A DNA stretch of 64,000 nucleotides, from positions 1 through 64,000 of the forward strand of contig NZ_JAEUAX010000008.1 in the NCBI RefSeq assembly GCF_019511645.1, given 5' to 3'. Position 1 is the first letter of the stretch, and each line of letters opens with the position of its first letter. This DNA comes from Microbacterium ureisolvens (GTDB lineage: Bacteria > Actinomycetota > Actinomycetes > Actinomycetales > Microbacteriaceae). This document shows positions 44,257 through 53,166 of the stretch, one piece after another. The notes beneath the pieces are model-generated. The model made no database searches. It worked only from the letters and a program-made list of their open reading frames with translations, and was not told the DNA's origin. Made by a program: the position numbers and the translations under genes.

Positions 44257-44700
44257 ATGACCGCTGCATCCCCGAAGACCGTCCGCGCCGATCTCGCCGA
44301 CGCACTCGACGCCAGCCGCACCGCCCGCGAGGAGGCCGAGCGCGAGCTCCACCGCAGCTTCGCCCTGCGCTCCCGCGCCGCCGAGGCCCTCGAGCGCACT
44401 GCGGGGCGCCCCGGACTCGACGAGTCCGAGCGCGCCCGCCTGCGGGCCGAGTACGCCGACGCCGACCGTGTCGTGGCCGAGCGCCTCGCGGCCATGGCCA
44501 AGGCGCAGGAGTTCGAGCGCGCAGCATCCGTCGTCGCCCACGCGTTCGAGGACGAGGCGACCTCGGCGAGCCCGCTCGCGGCGGCCCTGCTGCAGCTCGT
44601 CGGCTCGAAGCGCGGCGCCACCGCCCGCCGAGGCGCGCTCGTGTCGGGACGCACCGCACCCGCCGCGCGCGTGCGCAGCCCGCGCCCGCGCACGGCCTGA
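44257..44700 (+). CDS. Helical, Ala/Arg/Glu-rich hypothetical protein
   Basis: 147 aa, ATG at 44257 with GGAGGA five bases upstream. Nearly all helix-forming with heptad-like charge pattern (ARTAREEAERELHRS, AERLAAMAKAQEFERAA), probably a coiled coil, and a basic C-terminal tail. No signal peptide. No family recognised. Followed by a terminator-like hairpin. Confidence 0.65.
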   Translation: MTAASPKTVRADLADALDASRTAREEAERELHRSFALRSRAAEALERTAGRPGLDESERARLRAEYADADRVVAERLAAMAKAQEFERAASVVAHAFEDEATSASPLAAALLQLVGSKRGATARRGALVSGRTAPAARVRSPRPRTA

Positions 44701-44707
44701 CGCGACA

Positions 44708-44729
44708 CGCCGGGGCCCGCGCCCCGGCG
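44708..44729. terminator. GC-rich hairpin after the helical protein gene
   Basis: Nine-bp arms CGCCGGGGC (44708-44716) and GCCCCGGCG (44721-44729) with a four-base loop, eight bases after the stop. Confidence 0.5.
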
Positions 44730-44738
44730 CAGGTCTCG

Positions 44739-44744
44739 TAGGCT
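44739..44744 (+). promoter_or_regulatory. -10 element TAGGCT, leaderless start of the GH6 gene
   Basis: Seven bases before the GTG at 44752. Confidence 0.55.
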
Positions 44745-44751
44745 CGCCTTC

Positions 44752-45759
44752 GTGCCCACCTCACGACGGACCCGCACGATCGCGGCGATCACGGGCGCCG
44801 TCGCCGTGGTGGCCGTAGTGGCCGTCGTGGCGGCCATCGCCCTCCTGCGGGGGCAGGCTCCCCAGCCTCCGGGCCGCGGCACGAAGATCGTCGCCTCCGA
44901 GCTCTCGAAGGCGACGGATGCTGCGACCCGGGCCGCCGACGGCAGCCCCGAGCAGGCCGCAGCGAGGTATCTGAGCGAGCAGCCCACCGCGGTGTGGCTC
45001 ACGCCGGAGGCCGACCCCCTCGACGTCGTCGGCGAGCGCATCGCGGCCCTCGCGGACGAGGCACGCGACCAGTCCGCCCGCACCGCGGTCGTCGTCTACG
45101 GCCTGCCCGAGCGCGACTGCGGCGGCCACTCCGCCGGCGGCCTCGACGGCGAGGCGTACATCGAGTGGACGCGCGCGATCGGCGACGCACTGCGAACCGC
45201 GGCCGACACCGCGCCGATCGTGATCCTCGAACCCGACAGTCTCGCGCTCGCGCCCGAGTGCGGCAACATCGACGAGCGCGTCGCGCAGCTGAGCGCGGCG
45301 GTCGAGGCGATCGCCGGCGACAGCACCTGGATCTACGTCGACGGCGGGCACTCGAACTGGCTGCCGGCCGCCGAGATGGCCGCGCTCATCGACCGGGTCG
45401 ACGGCGCGTCGCGCGGTGACGGCGGCCGAAGCATCCGTGGGTTCGCCACCAACGTGTCGAACTTCCAGGCCACCGACGACGAGGTCGCGTACGCGCACGA
45501 CGTCGCCGCCCGGCTCGACGGGCTGCACGCGATCATCGACACCGGGCGCAACGGCGCCGGCGCTGACGGCGAATGGTGCAACCCGCCCGGCCGTCTCGTG
45601 GGCGAATCCGGCGGCACGATAGGCGACGACTTCGTCGACACGAACCTGTGGATCAAGCCGCCCGGCGAGAGCGACGGCGACTGCAACGGGGGCCCTGCCG
45701 CCGGACGATGGTTCCCCGAGGCCGCGGTCGAGCTCACGCGGAACGTCGTCGCGGATTGA
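44752..45759 (+). CDS. Glycoside hydrolase family 6 (cellulase-like), membrane-anchored
   Basis: 335 aa, GTG at 44752. N-terminal helix (about 10-35) as signal anchor, then the GH6 catalytic domain: VVVYGLPERDCGGHSAGG, LEPDSLAL, IYVDGGHSNWL, TNVSNF, IDTGRNGAG, CNPPGR and LWIKPPGESDGDC. Catalytic Asp residues (in ERDC and EPDS) are present. GH6 enzymes cut beta-1,4-glucan. There is no cellulose-binding module. Close to a processive GT2 synthase and regulators, it may trim the home-made polymer as BcsZ does for cellulose. Confidence 0.9.
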   Translation: MPTSRRTRTIAAITGAVAVVAVVAVVAAIALLRGQAPQPPGRGTKIVASELSKATDAATRAADGSPEQAAARYLSEQPTAVWLTPEADPLDVVGERIAALADEARDQSARTAVVVYGLPERDCGGHSAGGLDGEAYIEWTRAIGDALRTAADTAPIVILEPDSLALAPECGNIDERVAQLSAAVEAIAGDSTWIYVDGGHSNWLPAAEMAALIDRVDGASRGDGGRSIRGFATNVSNFQATDDEVAYAHDVAARLDGLHAIIDTGRNGAGADGEWCNPPGRLVGESGGTIGDDFVDTNLWIKPPGESDGDCNGGPAAGRWFPEAAVELTRNVVAD

Positions 45760-45882
45760 TCCCCGACCAGGCATTCCCCGTTGTGTGTAGCATCGGGAGT
45801 ACTTTGCGCATGCGTCGGGGGCCGCGGCTGGGGTCGGTAATCGGCGCATATCCGGTTCCACCGTCCGAGAAAGCACGCACGC

Positions 45883-46788
45883 ATGAGCACCCCTTCCGAC
45901 GAGCTGAAGACAGCCGTCATCATCGAGGACGACACCGAGATCCGGCACGTTCTGGCTGAAGTCCTCGAGTCATCGGGGTTCTCCACCGTCTCGGTCGGCA
46001 ACGGGATCGACGGCGTGCGTGCGGTGCTCACCTACAAGCCGGTGCTCACGACCATCGACGTCAACATGCCCGGCATCGACGGGATCGAGGCGGCCAAGCG
46101 GATCCGCGCGCAGTCCGACACGTTCATCATCATGCTCACCGGCATGAACGACGAGGCCGACGTGATCGCCGGTCTCGGCGCCGGCGCCGACGACTACCTG
46201 CTCAAGCCCTTCCGCCCGCGCGAGCTGCGCGCCCGCGTCGAGGCGCTCATGCGGCGGGCGCGTCCCGGGTCGGACGGAGCCCCGGCCGTGGCGGCACCGC
46301 CGTCCCAAGGGAGCGTCGGTCCGTCGTTCCCCGGTTCGCGGCCGACGACAACGGCCGTGCCGACGGCGCCCGCCGTCGACGACAGCGACCTCGAAGCACC
46401 TGCGACCGTGATCGTGCCGGCGGGCGCGGCATCCGTCGTCCTGAACGGCGACGCCGACGGCGAGTGGCTGGCGCACCGCGACCTGCGGCTGCACCCCGAG
46501 AACCGCATCGTGCTCATCGGCGATGACGAGCTCGACCTCACGCGCACCGAGTTCGATCTGCTGGCGACCCTGCTCGAGTCGAAGCGGCGCGTGCGCAGCA
46601 AGGCCGACCTGACGCTCGTGCTGCGCGGCGAGTCCTACGTGACGAGCTACTTCGTGGGCGACGCCGACAAGCGCGCGGTCGAGGCGCACATGACGAATCT
46701 GCGACGCAAGCTCGGCGAGAGCGCCGCCAACCCGCGGTACATCGAGACGGTGCGCGGAGTCGGCTACCGGCTGACCTCGGAGGGCTGA
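45883..46788 (+). CDS. OmpR/PhoB-type response regulator
   Basis: 301 aa, ATG at 45883. Receiver domain with phospho-acceptor Asp59 (TTIDVNMPG), Thr/Lys switch residues (MLTGMND, LLKPFRP). A long, Pro/Ala-rich linker of about 75 residues (unusually long) leads to a winged-helix domain (LDLTRTEFDLLATLLESKRR, VEAHMTNLRRKLGE, YIETVRGVGYRL). A sensor kinase gene lies two kilobases downstream, beyond the oppositely oriented GT2 synthase. Likely controls that synthase. Confidence 0.92.
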   Translation: MSTPSDELKTAVIIEDDTEIRHVLAEVLESSGFSTVSVGNGIDGVRAVLTYKPVLTTIDVNMPGIDGIEAAKRIRAQSDTFIIMLTGMNDEADVIAGLGAGADDYLLKPFRPRELRARVEALMRRARPGSDGAPAVAAPPSQGSVGPSFPGSRPTTTAVPTAPAVDDSDLEAPATVIVPAGAASVVLNGDADGEWLAHRDLRLHPENRIVLIGDDELDLTRTEFDLLATLLESKRRVRSKADLTLVLRGESYVTSYFVGDADKRAVEAHMTNLRRKLGESAANPRYIETVRGVGYRLTSEG

Positions 46789-47099
46789 CCCCTCTGAACA
46801 GCAGAGGAGGCATCCGCTCGCCCCAGACGAGCCGATGCCTCCTCTTCCTGCCTGGCGACGGTTCCGCCTCTCCCCTGACGGTCCCGTCGCCTTTCCTCCC
46901 CCGCGCCGTGCTCCCCAGCTTGGCGCTTCCCCAGTGGTGACACGCTTCGGGTGCGTGTCGGACGAGCGGATGCCTCCGCCCCGGCTTGTGCGGTGAGGGT
47001 GCCCGCCCCCTCCCCCTCAGGCGGGCCCCTCACCTTCTCCCCCTGCGCCGTGCTCCCCAGCCGCGGCGCTCCCCAGTTCTGACCCGGTTCGGGTTCGGG
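46789..47099. repeat. Intergenic block with three hairpins and a direct repeat
   Basis: Starts with a strong terminator, AGAGGAGGCATC (46803-46814) against GATGCCTCCTCT (46834-46845). Farther on, GGTGAGG-gt-GCCCGCC near 46992 pairs with GGCGGGC-cc-CCTCACC ending near 47034, a likely terminator for the leftward synthase gene. The segments at about 46890-46934 and 47032-47075 are direct repeats sharing CGCCGTGCTCCCCAGC and CGCT(T)CCCCAG. No coding frame. Confidence 0.65.
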
Positions 47100-48584
47100 T
47101 CAGACCTTGTATCCGTGATGACGACGGATGAGCTTGAAGAACATCGACAGCGTCTGCAGCACCGTGACGACGCCGACGATCGGCCAGCCGATCCAGAGGA
47201 CCGTGGACTGCACCATCACGGGCAGCATCATCCAGATGGCGACCATCGCGGCGATGACGGCGACCGCGAGGATGAGCGGCGTCCAGTGGCCGAAGCCGCC
47301 GCCGCGCTCGGCCTTGGCCTGCATCGCCCAGTTGTCGACCTTCTTGCGCGACAGGAACCGCGTCCACGAACGCACGAAGTGGCTGCACCGGATCCACATG
47401 TAGATCTCGGCCGGAACCAGCGTCAGACCGAAGACGATGTCGCGCGCGTTCCGGTTGTGCATCGTGAGCGCCATGCGGGTGTTGAGCGCGATCGCGACCA
47501 CGGGCGGGATGAGCCACCAGTACGAGAAGACGAACGCTCCGATCGACAGCGAGGCCGCGAGCAGCGTGATGAATGCGATGCGCACGAACATGTTCATGAG
47601 CATGTCGAAGTGCTCGAGCCACCGGACGCGCAGATTCGGGTGGAACGGCTGGCCCTTGGTGTCGCCGCGCTGACCGGGCCACATGAGCTCGATCGCGCCG
47701 TAGGTCCACTTGACCTGCTGCGCGTCGAGCGCGCGGAGGGTCGTCATGCCGCCGACGTCGGCGCGGGCGAACGGGCTGATCTTGGTGAGGTAGCCGGCGC
47801 TCTTGATCTGCAGCGACAGCAGCGAGTCCTCGACCTCGGAGTCTTTGACCCAGGGCGTCGACTGGTGGTTCTCCTTCATGACGTCGCGCAGGGCGTGTGT
47901 CGAGAAGATGGAGAACTGACCGCCGAGCACCGCCATGTTGCGGCCGCGGAGCAGGTTGTGCAGGTTGAAGGCCGCGAACTGCGAGCGCTGACCGGTCGTG
48001 AGGAACTTCGCGAGAGCGCCCTTGATGGGCTTGTCGTCGATCGAGTAGATCGCCGAGATGCCGCCGATGCGGGTGTCGCTCGTGGCCTCGGCCTCGAGGT
48101 ACTCCACCGCCTTGGCGTCGGCGACGGTGTCGCCGTCGACGCCGAGCAGGTAGTCGTAGCCCTCGACCAGCGTGTAGCCGTAGTTGAGGGCGCCGACCTT
48201 CTTGTCGGGGTTCTTGCCGATGTCGTGGACGAAGACCTCGGTGAACTGCTCGCCGAGCTCGGTCACGACCTCGTGCGGGCCGGCGTACTGCGACGCCAGC
48301 ATGACGGTGGCGTCGGACGTGTTGTTGACGACCACGTGGATCACGTCGGGCACGCGGGTCTGGCCCAGCAGCGACTCGATCACCTGGGCGATCGACTCCT
48401 CCTCGTTGTACGCGGGGATGACGCAGCCGATGGTCGAGCGGTGCACCGAGGTGTCGTCGAGGACGGCCTCGAAGTCGTCGGCGAATCCGTGGGCGGCATG
48501 AACGGTCGTCATGTCCTCGAGCGAAGCGGTCGCGTCACTGTGGTGCGTCCGCTTGCTGCGGGTGAGGGGGACGATGTCGGTCAC
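47100..48584 (-). CDS. Processive family 2 glycosyltransferase (cellulose/hyaluronan synthase-like)
   Basis: 494 aa from the GTG at 48584 with GAGGA upstream. The cytoplasmic GT-A domain includes VIPAYNEEESIAQVIESLL, VVVNNTSDAT, YLLGVDGDTVAD (metal DxD), GGISAIYSID, KDSEVEDSLLSLQIKSAG (catalytic base) and DAQQVKWTYGAIELM, in place of the QxxRW motif. Four or five helices follow from about 310. This is the layout of membrane-embedded beta-glycan synthases. No PilZ domain. Product could be cellulose-like, mixed-linkage glucan or poly-GlcNAc. Confidence 0.85.
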   Translation of the reverse strand: MTDIVPLTRSKRTHHSDATASLEDMTTVHAAHGFADDFEAVLDDTSVHRSTIGCVIPAYNEEESIAQVIESLLGQTRVPDVIHVVVNNTSDATVMLASQYAGPHEVVTELGEQFTEVFVHDIGKNPDKKVGALNYGYTLVEGYDYLLGVDGDTVADAKAVEYLEAEATSDTRIGGISAIYSIDDKPIKGALAKFLTTGQRSQFAAFNLHNLLRGRNMAVLGGQFSIFSTHALRDVMKENHQSTPWVKDSEVEDSLLSLQIKSAGYLTKISPFARADVGGMTTLRALDAQQVKWTYGAIELMWPGQRGDTKGQPFHPNLRVRWLEHFDMLMNMFVRIAFITLLAASLSIGAFVFSYWWLIPPVVAIALNTRMALTMHNRNARDIVFGLTLVPAEIYMWIRCSHFVRSWTRFLSRKKVDNWAMQAKAERGGGFGHWTPLILAVAVIAAMVAIWMMLPVMVQSTVLWIGWPIVGVVTVLQTLSMFFKLIRRHHGYKV

Positions 48585-48771
48585 GTTCCTCGCCTTTCGG
48601 ATTCCCGGCCGGTGTCTCCGGCACATGAAGAGCTTCTCCCACCGACCGCAAGGCCCCTCCGAGAGACAGCGAACAGAACCGCAAGGTTTGCGCAAGGCAT
48701 CCGCAAGAGAGCGCTTGCCACCTTTCGGCTCGGCGCCGAAATGCCCGATCGCAGGCCAATAGAATCGGCCT
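48585..48771. promoter_or_regulatory. Divergent gap between GT2 synthase and sensor kinase
   Basis: 187 bp. The only clear element is the plus-strand TAGAAT near the kinase start. Runs such as CGCAAGG[C/T]TTGCGC-like segments occur near 48680-48700 (CCGCAAGGTTTGCGCAAGG), a possible operator. Confidence 0.4.
48760..48765 (+). promoter_or_regulatory. -10 element TAGAAT, leaderless start of the kinase
   Basis: Six bases before the ATG at 48772. Confidence 0.6.
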
Positions 48772-50454
48772 ATGGCTACCGGGGCTGCACGACCGACGCT
48801 CGTCGTGGGCGCGCCCGACGGCCGCACCCGGTCGATCTGGCTGACACAGCTCGTGCTCGCCGCCAGCGTGCTCATCACCGCGATCCTCGTGATGGCGCTG
48901 CAACCGGCTCTGTTCGGCCGCTGGAACTTCCTCGTGGGCACGTTCGCGGTCGTCGTCCTCACGATCGTCACGCTCGCCCTGCCATGGTCGCGACTGCCCG
49001 CCGCCGCCGTGCTCGCGATCCCGTTCGCCGACGCGCTCGCGATCGGGCTGATGTCCAGCGGCATGGAGCTGCGCCTGGGCTACCTGTGGGGCTTCCCCGT
49101 GATGTGGGTCGCGATGCACTTCCGGGCGGCGGCGCTCGCGGCCATGCTCGCCACCATCGGGCTCATCCTCCTGGTCGAGTCCGCCGTCTCGACCGGCACC
49201 GTCGCGGCGCTGCGCGCCTTCGTCGTGCTGCTGTCGCTGACGTTCATCGGCATCACCGCGCACCTGGCGCTGCGCCGCACCCGGTCGCTGCGCCGGCTGC
49301 TGAAGCGGCAGGCCGACCGCCTCACCGCCACCTACACGCGCCGTGCCGACCAGGAGCGCCGCACCAGCGAGATCCTCAACGGCGTCGACACCGGCATCGC
49401 GCGCATCTCCCATGACGGCTCCGTGCTCGCCGTCAACGACGCGTACTCGCGGTTGTACGGTCTCGACCCGCTCGACCCGACCCTGCCCGCGCGCTCGGTC
49501 GAGTACACCGGGCTCCGCGGCATGCCGGTGCCGTTCTCCGAGCGGCCGTTCGCGCGTGCCGCGCGCGGTGAGACCTTCACGGATGCCTCGGTCTGGCTGT
49601 TCACCGCCGAAGGCGAGTGGCGCGCGCTCTCGGTGACCGCCAAGCGCCTCGCCGCCGGCCGAGATGAGGGAACCAGCATCCTTCTCCTCGTCCATGACGT
49701 GACCGCCCTCACCTACGCGCAGCGCGAGCGGGAGCGCTTCACCGCGATGGCCTCGCACGAGCTGAAGCACCCGCTCACCGTCATGATCGGCAACGCGGAG
49801 CTGGCCCTCGAGCTCGACGACCTCACCCCGCGCACGCGCGAGCGGTTCGAGTCGATCGTCGCGGCGAGCGACCGCATGCTGACGATGATCCAGAGTCTGG
49901 GCACCACCTCGAAGCGCGGCTTCTCGGGCCGCGACGAGGTCGACGACATCGACCTGCGCGAGATCCTGCTCGAGTCCGTCGCCTCGTTCCGCCCGACCGC
50001 GGTCTCGGGCGACATCACGATCGACGTGCAGGCGGACGACGCCCTGCCGATCACCGCCGACGGGTTCCGGCTGCGGCAGGTCGTCGACAACGTCGTGAGC
50101 AACGCGATCAAGTACACCCCGCGCGACGGCCGCGTGAGCATCATGGGCACCGTCGAGGGCCACCACGTCGTGCTGTCGGTCGCCGACACCGGCATCGGCA
50201 TCGCGGCGGAGGACCTGCCCAACATCCTCACGCCGTACTTCCGCACCGCCGAAGCCAAGAAGAAATCCGGCGGCACCGGCCTCGGGCTCGGCATCAGCAA
50301 CGACATCGTGCTCGCCCACGGCGGCACGCTCTCGATCGACAGCGAGGCGGACCGGGGCACGACCGTCACGATCCGCCTCCCGCTGGCAGGCGAGCTGGCC
50401 GGGGAATCGGCCGCTGTGCCCGAGGCCCGGCGTGACGAAGAAGGACGAGCATGA
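48772..50454 (+). CDS. Membrane sensor histidine kinase with PAS domain
   Basis: 560 aa, ATG at 48772. Five or six N-terminal helices (about 25-165), a PAS domain (about 200-315, ILNGVDTGIARISHDGSVLAVNDAYSRLYG), the H box MASHELKHPL with His near 329 (Lys replacing the common Arg), then N box NVVSNAIKYTP, DTGIGI and GGTGLGLGI. All ATPase landmarks intact. The likely partner is the response regulator at 45.9 kb. Overlaps the next gene by four bases (ATGA). Confidence 0.92.
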   Translation: MATGAARPTLVVGAPDGRTRSIWLTQLVLAASVLITAILVMALQPALFGRWNFLVGTFAVVVLTIVTLALPWSRLPAAAVLAIPFADALAIGLMSSGMELRLGYLWGFPVMWVAMHFRAAALAAMLATIGLILLVESAVSTGTVAALRAFVVLLSLTFIGITAHLALRRTRSLRRLLKRQADRLTATYTRRADQERRTSEILNGVDTGIARISHDGSVLAVNDAYSRLYGLDPLDPTLPARSVEYTGLRGMPVPFSERPFARAARGETFTDASVWLFTAEGEWRALSVTAKRLAAGRDEGTSILLLVHDVTALTYAQRERERFTAMASHELKHPLTVMIGNAELALELDDLTPRTRERFESIVAASDRMLTMIQSLGTTSKRGFSGRDEVDDIDLREILLESVASFRPTAVSGDITIDVQADDALPITADGFRLRQVVDNVVSNAIKYTPRDGRVSIMGTVEGHHVVLSVADTGIGIAAEDLPNILTPYFRTAEAKKKSGGTGLGLGISNDIVLAHGGTLSIDSEADRGTTVTIRLPLAGELAGESAAVPEARRDEEGRA

Positions 50455-51626
50455 CCGACCTCATCGCCGGAGCCGGCGTGGACCTCGGCATCGCGCAGGC
50501 GGTGATCACCACCCTCGCGACGATGCTCACCATCGGCATCGCGTTCCTCGTGCGCCCCGGGCTGCCGACTCTGTACTGGAGCATCGCCTTCACCCTCGCG
50601 ATGCTCGCGACCTACGGCGTCGTCGCCGGAGACGTCGCCGGCATCGAAGCGCTCCGTCGCGCCTCGCTCGGCGCGCTGATGGGAGCCCCGGCGTTCCTGT
50701 GGTCGGGCTTCCGCGCGACGTGGGGGCTGCGTCCGCATGTCTGGGCGGGGGCCGCCATGGCCGCGGTCTCGGCGTTCTCGCTGGCGATCGTCGACGACCT
50801 CGCATGGTTCACGGTGGCGTACCGCACGGTCTTCTTCGCGGCATCCGTCTTCGCCGGGCTGTTCGTGCTCGACTGGGCCCGCGCCGCGTCGCGGCGCAAC
50901 GATCGCCTGCTGCTGCCGCTCGCGATCGTGTCGGTCGCCTTCTTCGTCACCGGCGTCGGCACGCTGGTCGCCGGGCTCGTGTTCCCCCCTTCGGGCGGCG
51001 ACGACTTCGAGCTCGTGCGGCTGATCTCATCCATCGGGATGCTGGTGTACGTGGCCTGCGCGCTGATCGCCGTGGTCGGCACCACGGCACGCGACAGCGG
51101 GCTCGGCCGCAGCGCGACGGTCTCGACGGCGTGGCAGCAGTTCGAGCGGACCGCCGGCGACCGCCTTGCTCGCGCCCAGAAGACCTCCGAGCCGTGGTCG
51201 GTCGTCTATCTCGGGCTCGACGACGCCGCCGACATCCGTCAGACCGCGGGGGCCGCGGCGTTCGCGACCCTTTCGGAGCTGCTCGAGGACGAGGTGCGCG
51301 CCGTGTTCCCTGCCGAGTCCGACGTCGGTTCGCCCTCGGCGGGCGCCGTCGTGGTGCTGGTGCCCCGGCCCGATGCGGTGGTGCGCGACCTGCTGCGCGC
51401 CACGCTCGAGCGGGTCACACTGCTCGATGTGCACGGGGCGCTGCCCATCCGGCCGACGGCGAGCGCCGGCTGGGCGCCGGTCTCCGTGCTGGGCTACGAC
51501 CTCGACACCCTCGTGTACACCGGCCGCGAGGCCGCCCGGGTCGCGAGCGCCAAGGGCGGCGACCGATGGGAGCGCGTCGGCGCCACCATCGTCAACCGCC
51601 TGATCAGCGAGTCAGAGCTACCGTGA
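50451..51626 (+). CDS. Membrane protein with degenerate GGDEF domain
   Basis: 391 aa, ATG at 50451 overlapping the kinase stop. Eight or so helices (about 20-220), then a domain with the GGDEF outline: TAWQQFERTAGDRLARA, EPWSVVYLGLDDAADI, SAGAVVVLVPRPD where the signature GGDEF should be, RPTASAGWAPV, and YTGREAARVASAKGGDRWERV as the ending. Without the GG(D/E)EF loop it should not make c-di-GMP. It may sense ligands or act as a regulatory partner of the kinase. Confidence 0.75.
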   Translation: MTDLIAGAGVDLGIAQAVITTLATMLTIGIAFLVRPGLPTLYWSIAFTLAMLATYGVVAGDVAGIEALRRASLGALMGAPAFLWSGFRATWGLRPHVWAGAAMAAVSAFSLAIVDDLAWFTVAYRTVFFAASVFAGLFVLDWARAASRRNDRLLLPLAIVSVAFFVTGVGTLVAGLVFPPSGGDDFELVRLISSIGMLVYVACALIAVVGTTARDSGLGRSATVSTAWQQFERTAGDRLARAQKTSEPWSVVYLGLDDAADIRQTAGAAAFATLSELLEDEVRAVFPAESDVGSPSAGAVVVLVPRPDAVVRDLLRATLERVTLLDVHGALPIRPTASAGWAPVSVLGYDLDTLVYTGREAARVASAKGGDRWERVGATIVNRLISESELP

Positions 51627-52200
51627 GCGTGTCGGTGGCGGTCTGCTTGGCGTACTCGCTCGACGACGGGGTCGTCTGCACGAGGAAGTCGTAGCTGAAC
51701 TGCAGCGTCACGTACGTCGCCTCGGCCGGGACCGGTCCGACGTTGAAGGTCTGCGAGTAGCTGTACGGATCCAGGACGAGGTAGCCCGGGCTCACGGTCG
51801 CGGCGTCCACCTGCGTGGCGAGCGCGTCCAGCGCACCGGTGGGCGTCGCCGGCACGGCGGTCATCGTGGCGCGCTGCAGGTAGACCTTCTGCCCGTCGTC
51901 CGGTGTGACGGTCGTCACGAGCGAGATGCTGACGGGCTTGATCGCCTCGGCGGTCCACTGGTCCATCGAGAGCGTCGACCAGTAGTCGATCGTCGCCGTG
52001 ACCGCGCCCGCGCTGAGCTCGCGCTCCGTCGCCCCGCCGGACAGGTCGTTGGGCACCGGGGTCGGGATCGTGGTCGACGTCGGGGTCGGAGTGGTCCCGC
52101 CCGCTGCGTCCTCCCACGGTGCGGGCCCGCATCCGGCGAGCGCTGCCATGCCCACGAGCGAGACCGTCACGACACCGGCGAACCGGTTCCACCTGCGCAT
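51604..52200 (-). CDS. Lipoprotein of unknown function
   Basis: 198 aa, ATG at 52200. Lipobox LAGC with lipid Cys24, then a Thr/Pro linker (TPTPTSTTIPTPVP) and a beta-rich domain of about 150 residues. Its last 23 bases overlap the end of the convergent GGDEF-like gene. A -10-like TAGACT occurs at 52232-52237 on its strand. No family recognised. Confidence 0.75.
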   Translation of the reverse strand: MRRWNRFAGVVTVSLVGMAALAGCGPAPWEDAAGGTTPTPTSTTIPTPVPNDLSGGATERELSAGAVTATIDYWSTLSMDQWTAEAIKPVSISLVTTVTPDDGQKVYLQRATMTAVPATPTGALDALATQVDAATVSPGYLVLDPYSYSQTFNVGPVPAEATYVTLQFSYDFLVQTTPSSSEYAKQTATDTLTVALTR

Positions 52201-52251
52201 AGAACCCCCGAGTCGCGCCGGAAAACGTCCGGTCAGTCTAGCGGGGCGATG

Positions 52252-53112
52252 TCACTCGCGATCGCGCCGCGCGCGGGTCTGCTCGGCGCGCCCCGCGAGC
52301 AGGTCGTCGGCGGGGTAGCCGACCTCGGTGAGCGTGAGACCGCGCGCGGCGAGCACCTTCACCTCGGGCACCCGCTCCTGCGCATCGCGGATGTCGACCA
52401 CGTCGTCCACGTCGAGCCGCCCCTCGCCGACGGCGACGCACGCCCCGACGAGGGCGCGCACCATGCTGTGGCAGAACGCGTCCGCCTTGACGTTCGCGAC
52501 GAGCACGCCGGCGGCGTCGCGCCGCCAGTCGAACTCGAGGAGCGTGCGGATCGTCGTGGCCTCTTCACGCGGCTTGCAGTAGGCGGCGAAGTCGTGGAGT
52601 CCGATGAGGGCGCGGGCCGCAGCATCCATCGCCTCCGTGTCGAGGGCCGCGCGCACCGTGGTCGTGCGATGGCGCTCGAGCGGGTCGTACCCGGTGACGG
52701 TGTCGCCGATGCGGTACTCGTAGCGGCGCCACACCGCCGAGAAGCGGGCGTCGAAGCCCGCGGGCGCGATGCGGGACCCGGTGACGGCGACGTCGGAGTA
52801 GGCGCCGACCACGCCGGTCATGCGCGCGGCGAGCGCCGCGGCGCGGTCTTCGGGCGTGGGGATGCCGGCGGCCGGACGCGCGTGCCGTGCGAGCATGCGC
52901 TGCTGCTGGGCTTCGTCGAGGTCGACGTGCGCGACCTGGCCGGTGGCGTGCACGCCCGCGTCGGTGCGTCCGGCGACCACGAGGCGAGGGTCGCCGCCGA
53001 CCACGCGGGCGAGGGAGGCTTCGAGCGTCTCCTGGACGGTGCGCAGCCCCGGCTGGCGTGCCCACCCCCGGAAATGCGTGCCGTCGTAGGCGATGTCGAG
53101 GCGGATCCGCAC
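52252..53112 (-). CDS. truA: tRNA pseudouridine synthase A
   Basis: 286 aa, GTG at 53112, leaderless. LDIAYDGTHFRGWARQPG, the catalytic Asp in VAGRTDAGVHATGQVAHV, FSAVWRRYEYR, and CHSMVRALVG are the family landmarks. Makes pseudouridine at tRNA positions 38-40. In many actinobacteria truA follows rplQ directly. Here three genes separate them. Confidence 0.95.
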   Translation of the reverse strand: MRIRLDIAYDGTHFRGWARQPGLRTVQETLEASLARVVGGDPRLVVAGRTDAGVHATGQVAHVDLDEAQQQRMLARHARPAAGIPTPEDRAAALAARMTGVVGAYSDVAVTGSRIAPAGFDARFSAVWRRYEYRIGDTVTGYDPLERHRTTTVRAALDTEAMDAAARALIGLHDFAAYCKPREEATTIRTLLEFDWRRDAAGVLVANVKADAFCHSMVRALVGACVAVGEGRLDVDDVVDIRDAQERVPEVKVLAARGLTLTEVGYPADDLLAGRAEQTRARRDRE

Positions 53113-53119
53113 GGGCTCC

Positions 53120-53125
53120 AGCCTA
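53120..53125 (-). promoter_or_regulatory. -10 element TAGGCT, leaderless start of truA
   Basis: Minus strand, seven bases before the GTG at 53112. Confidence 0.55.
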
Positions 53126-53166
53126 TTCGGCGCCGCCAGTCTGCCGAACAGCCGCTGAACTCGCGA

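Noticed and set aside
47100..49064. A longer start for the GT2 synthase reaching into the kinase gene
   Set aside because: The extra residues are antisense to the kinase, and GAGGA precedes the GTG at 48584.
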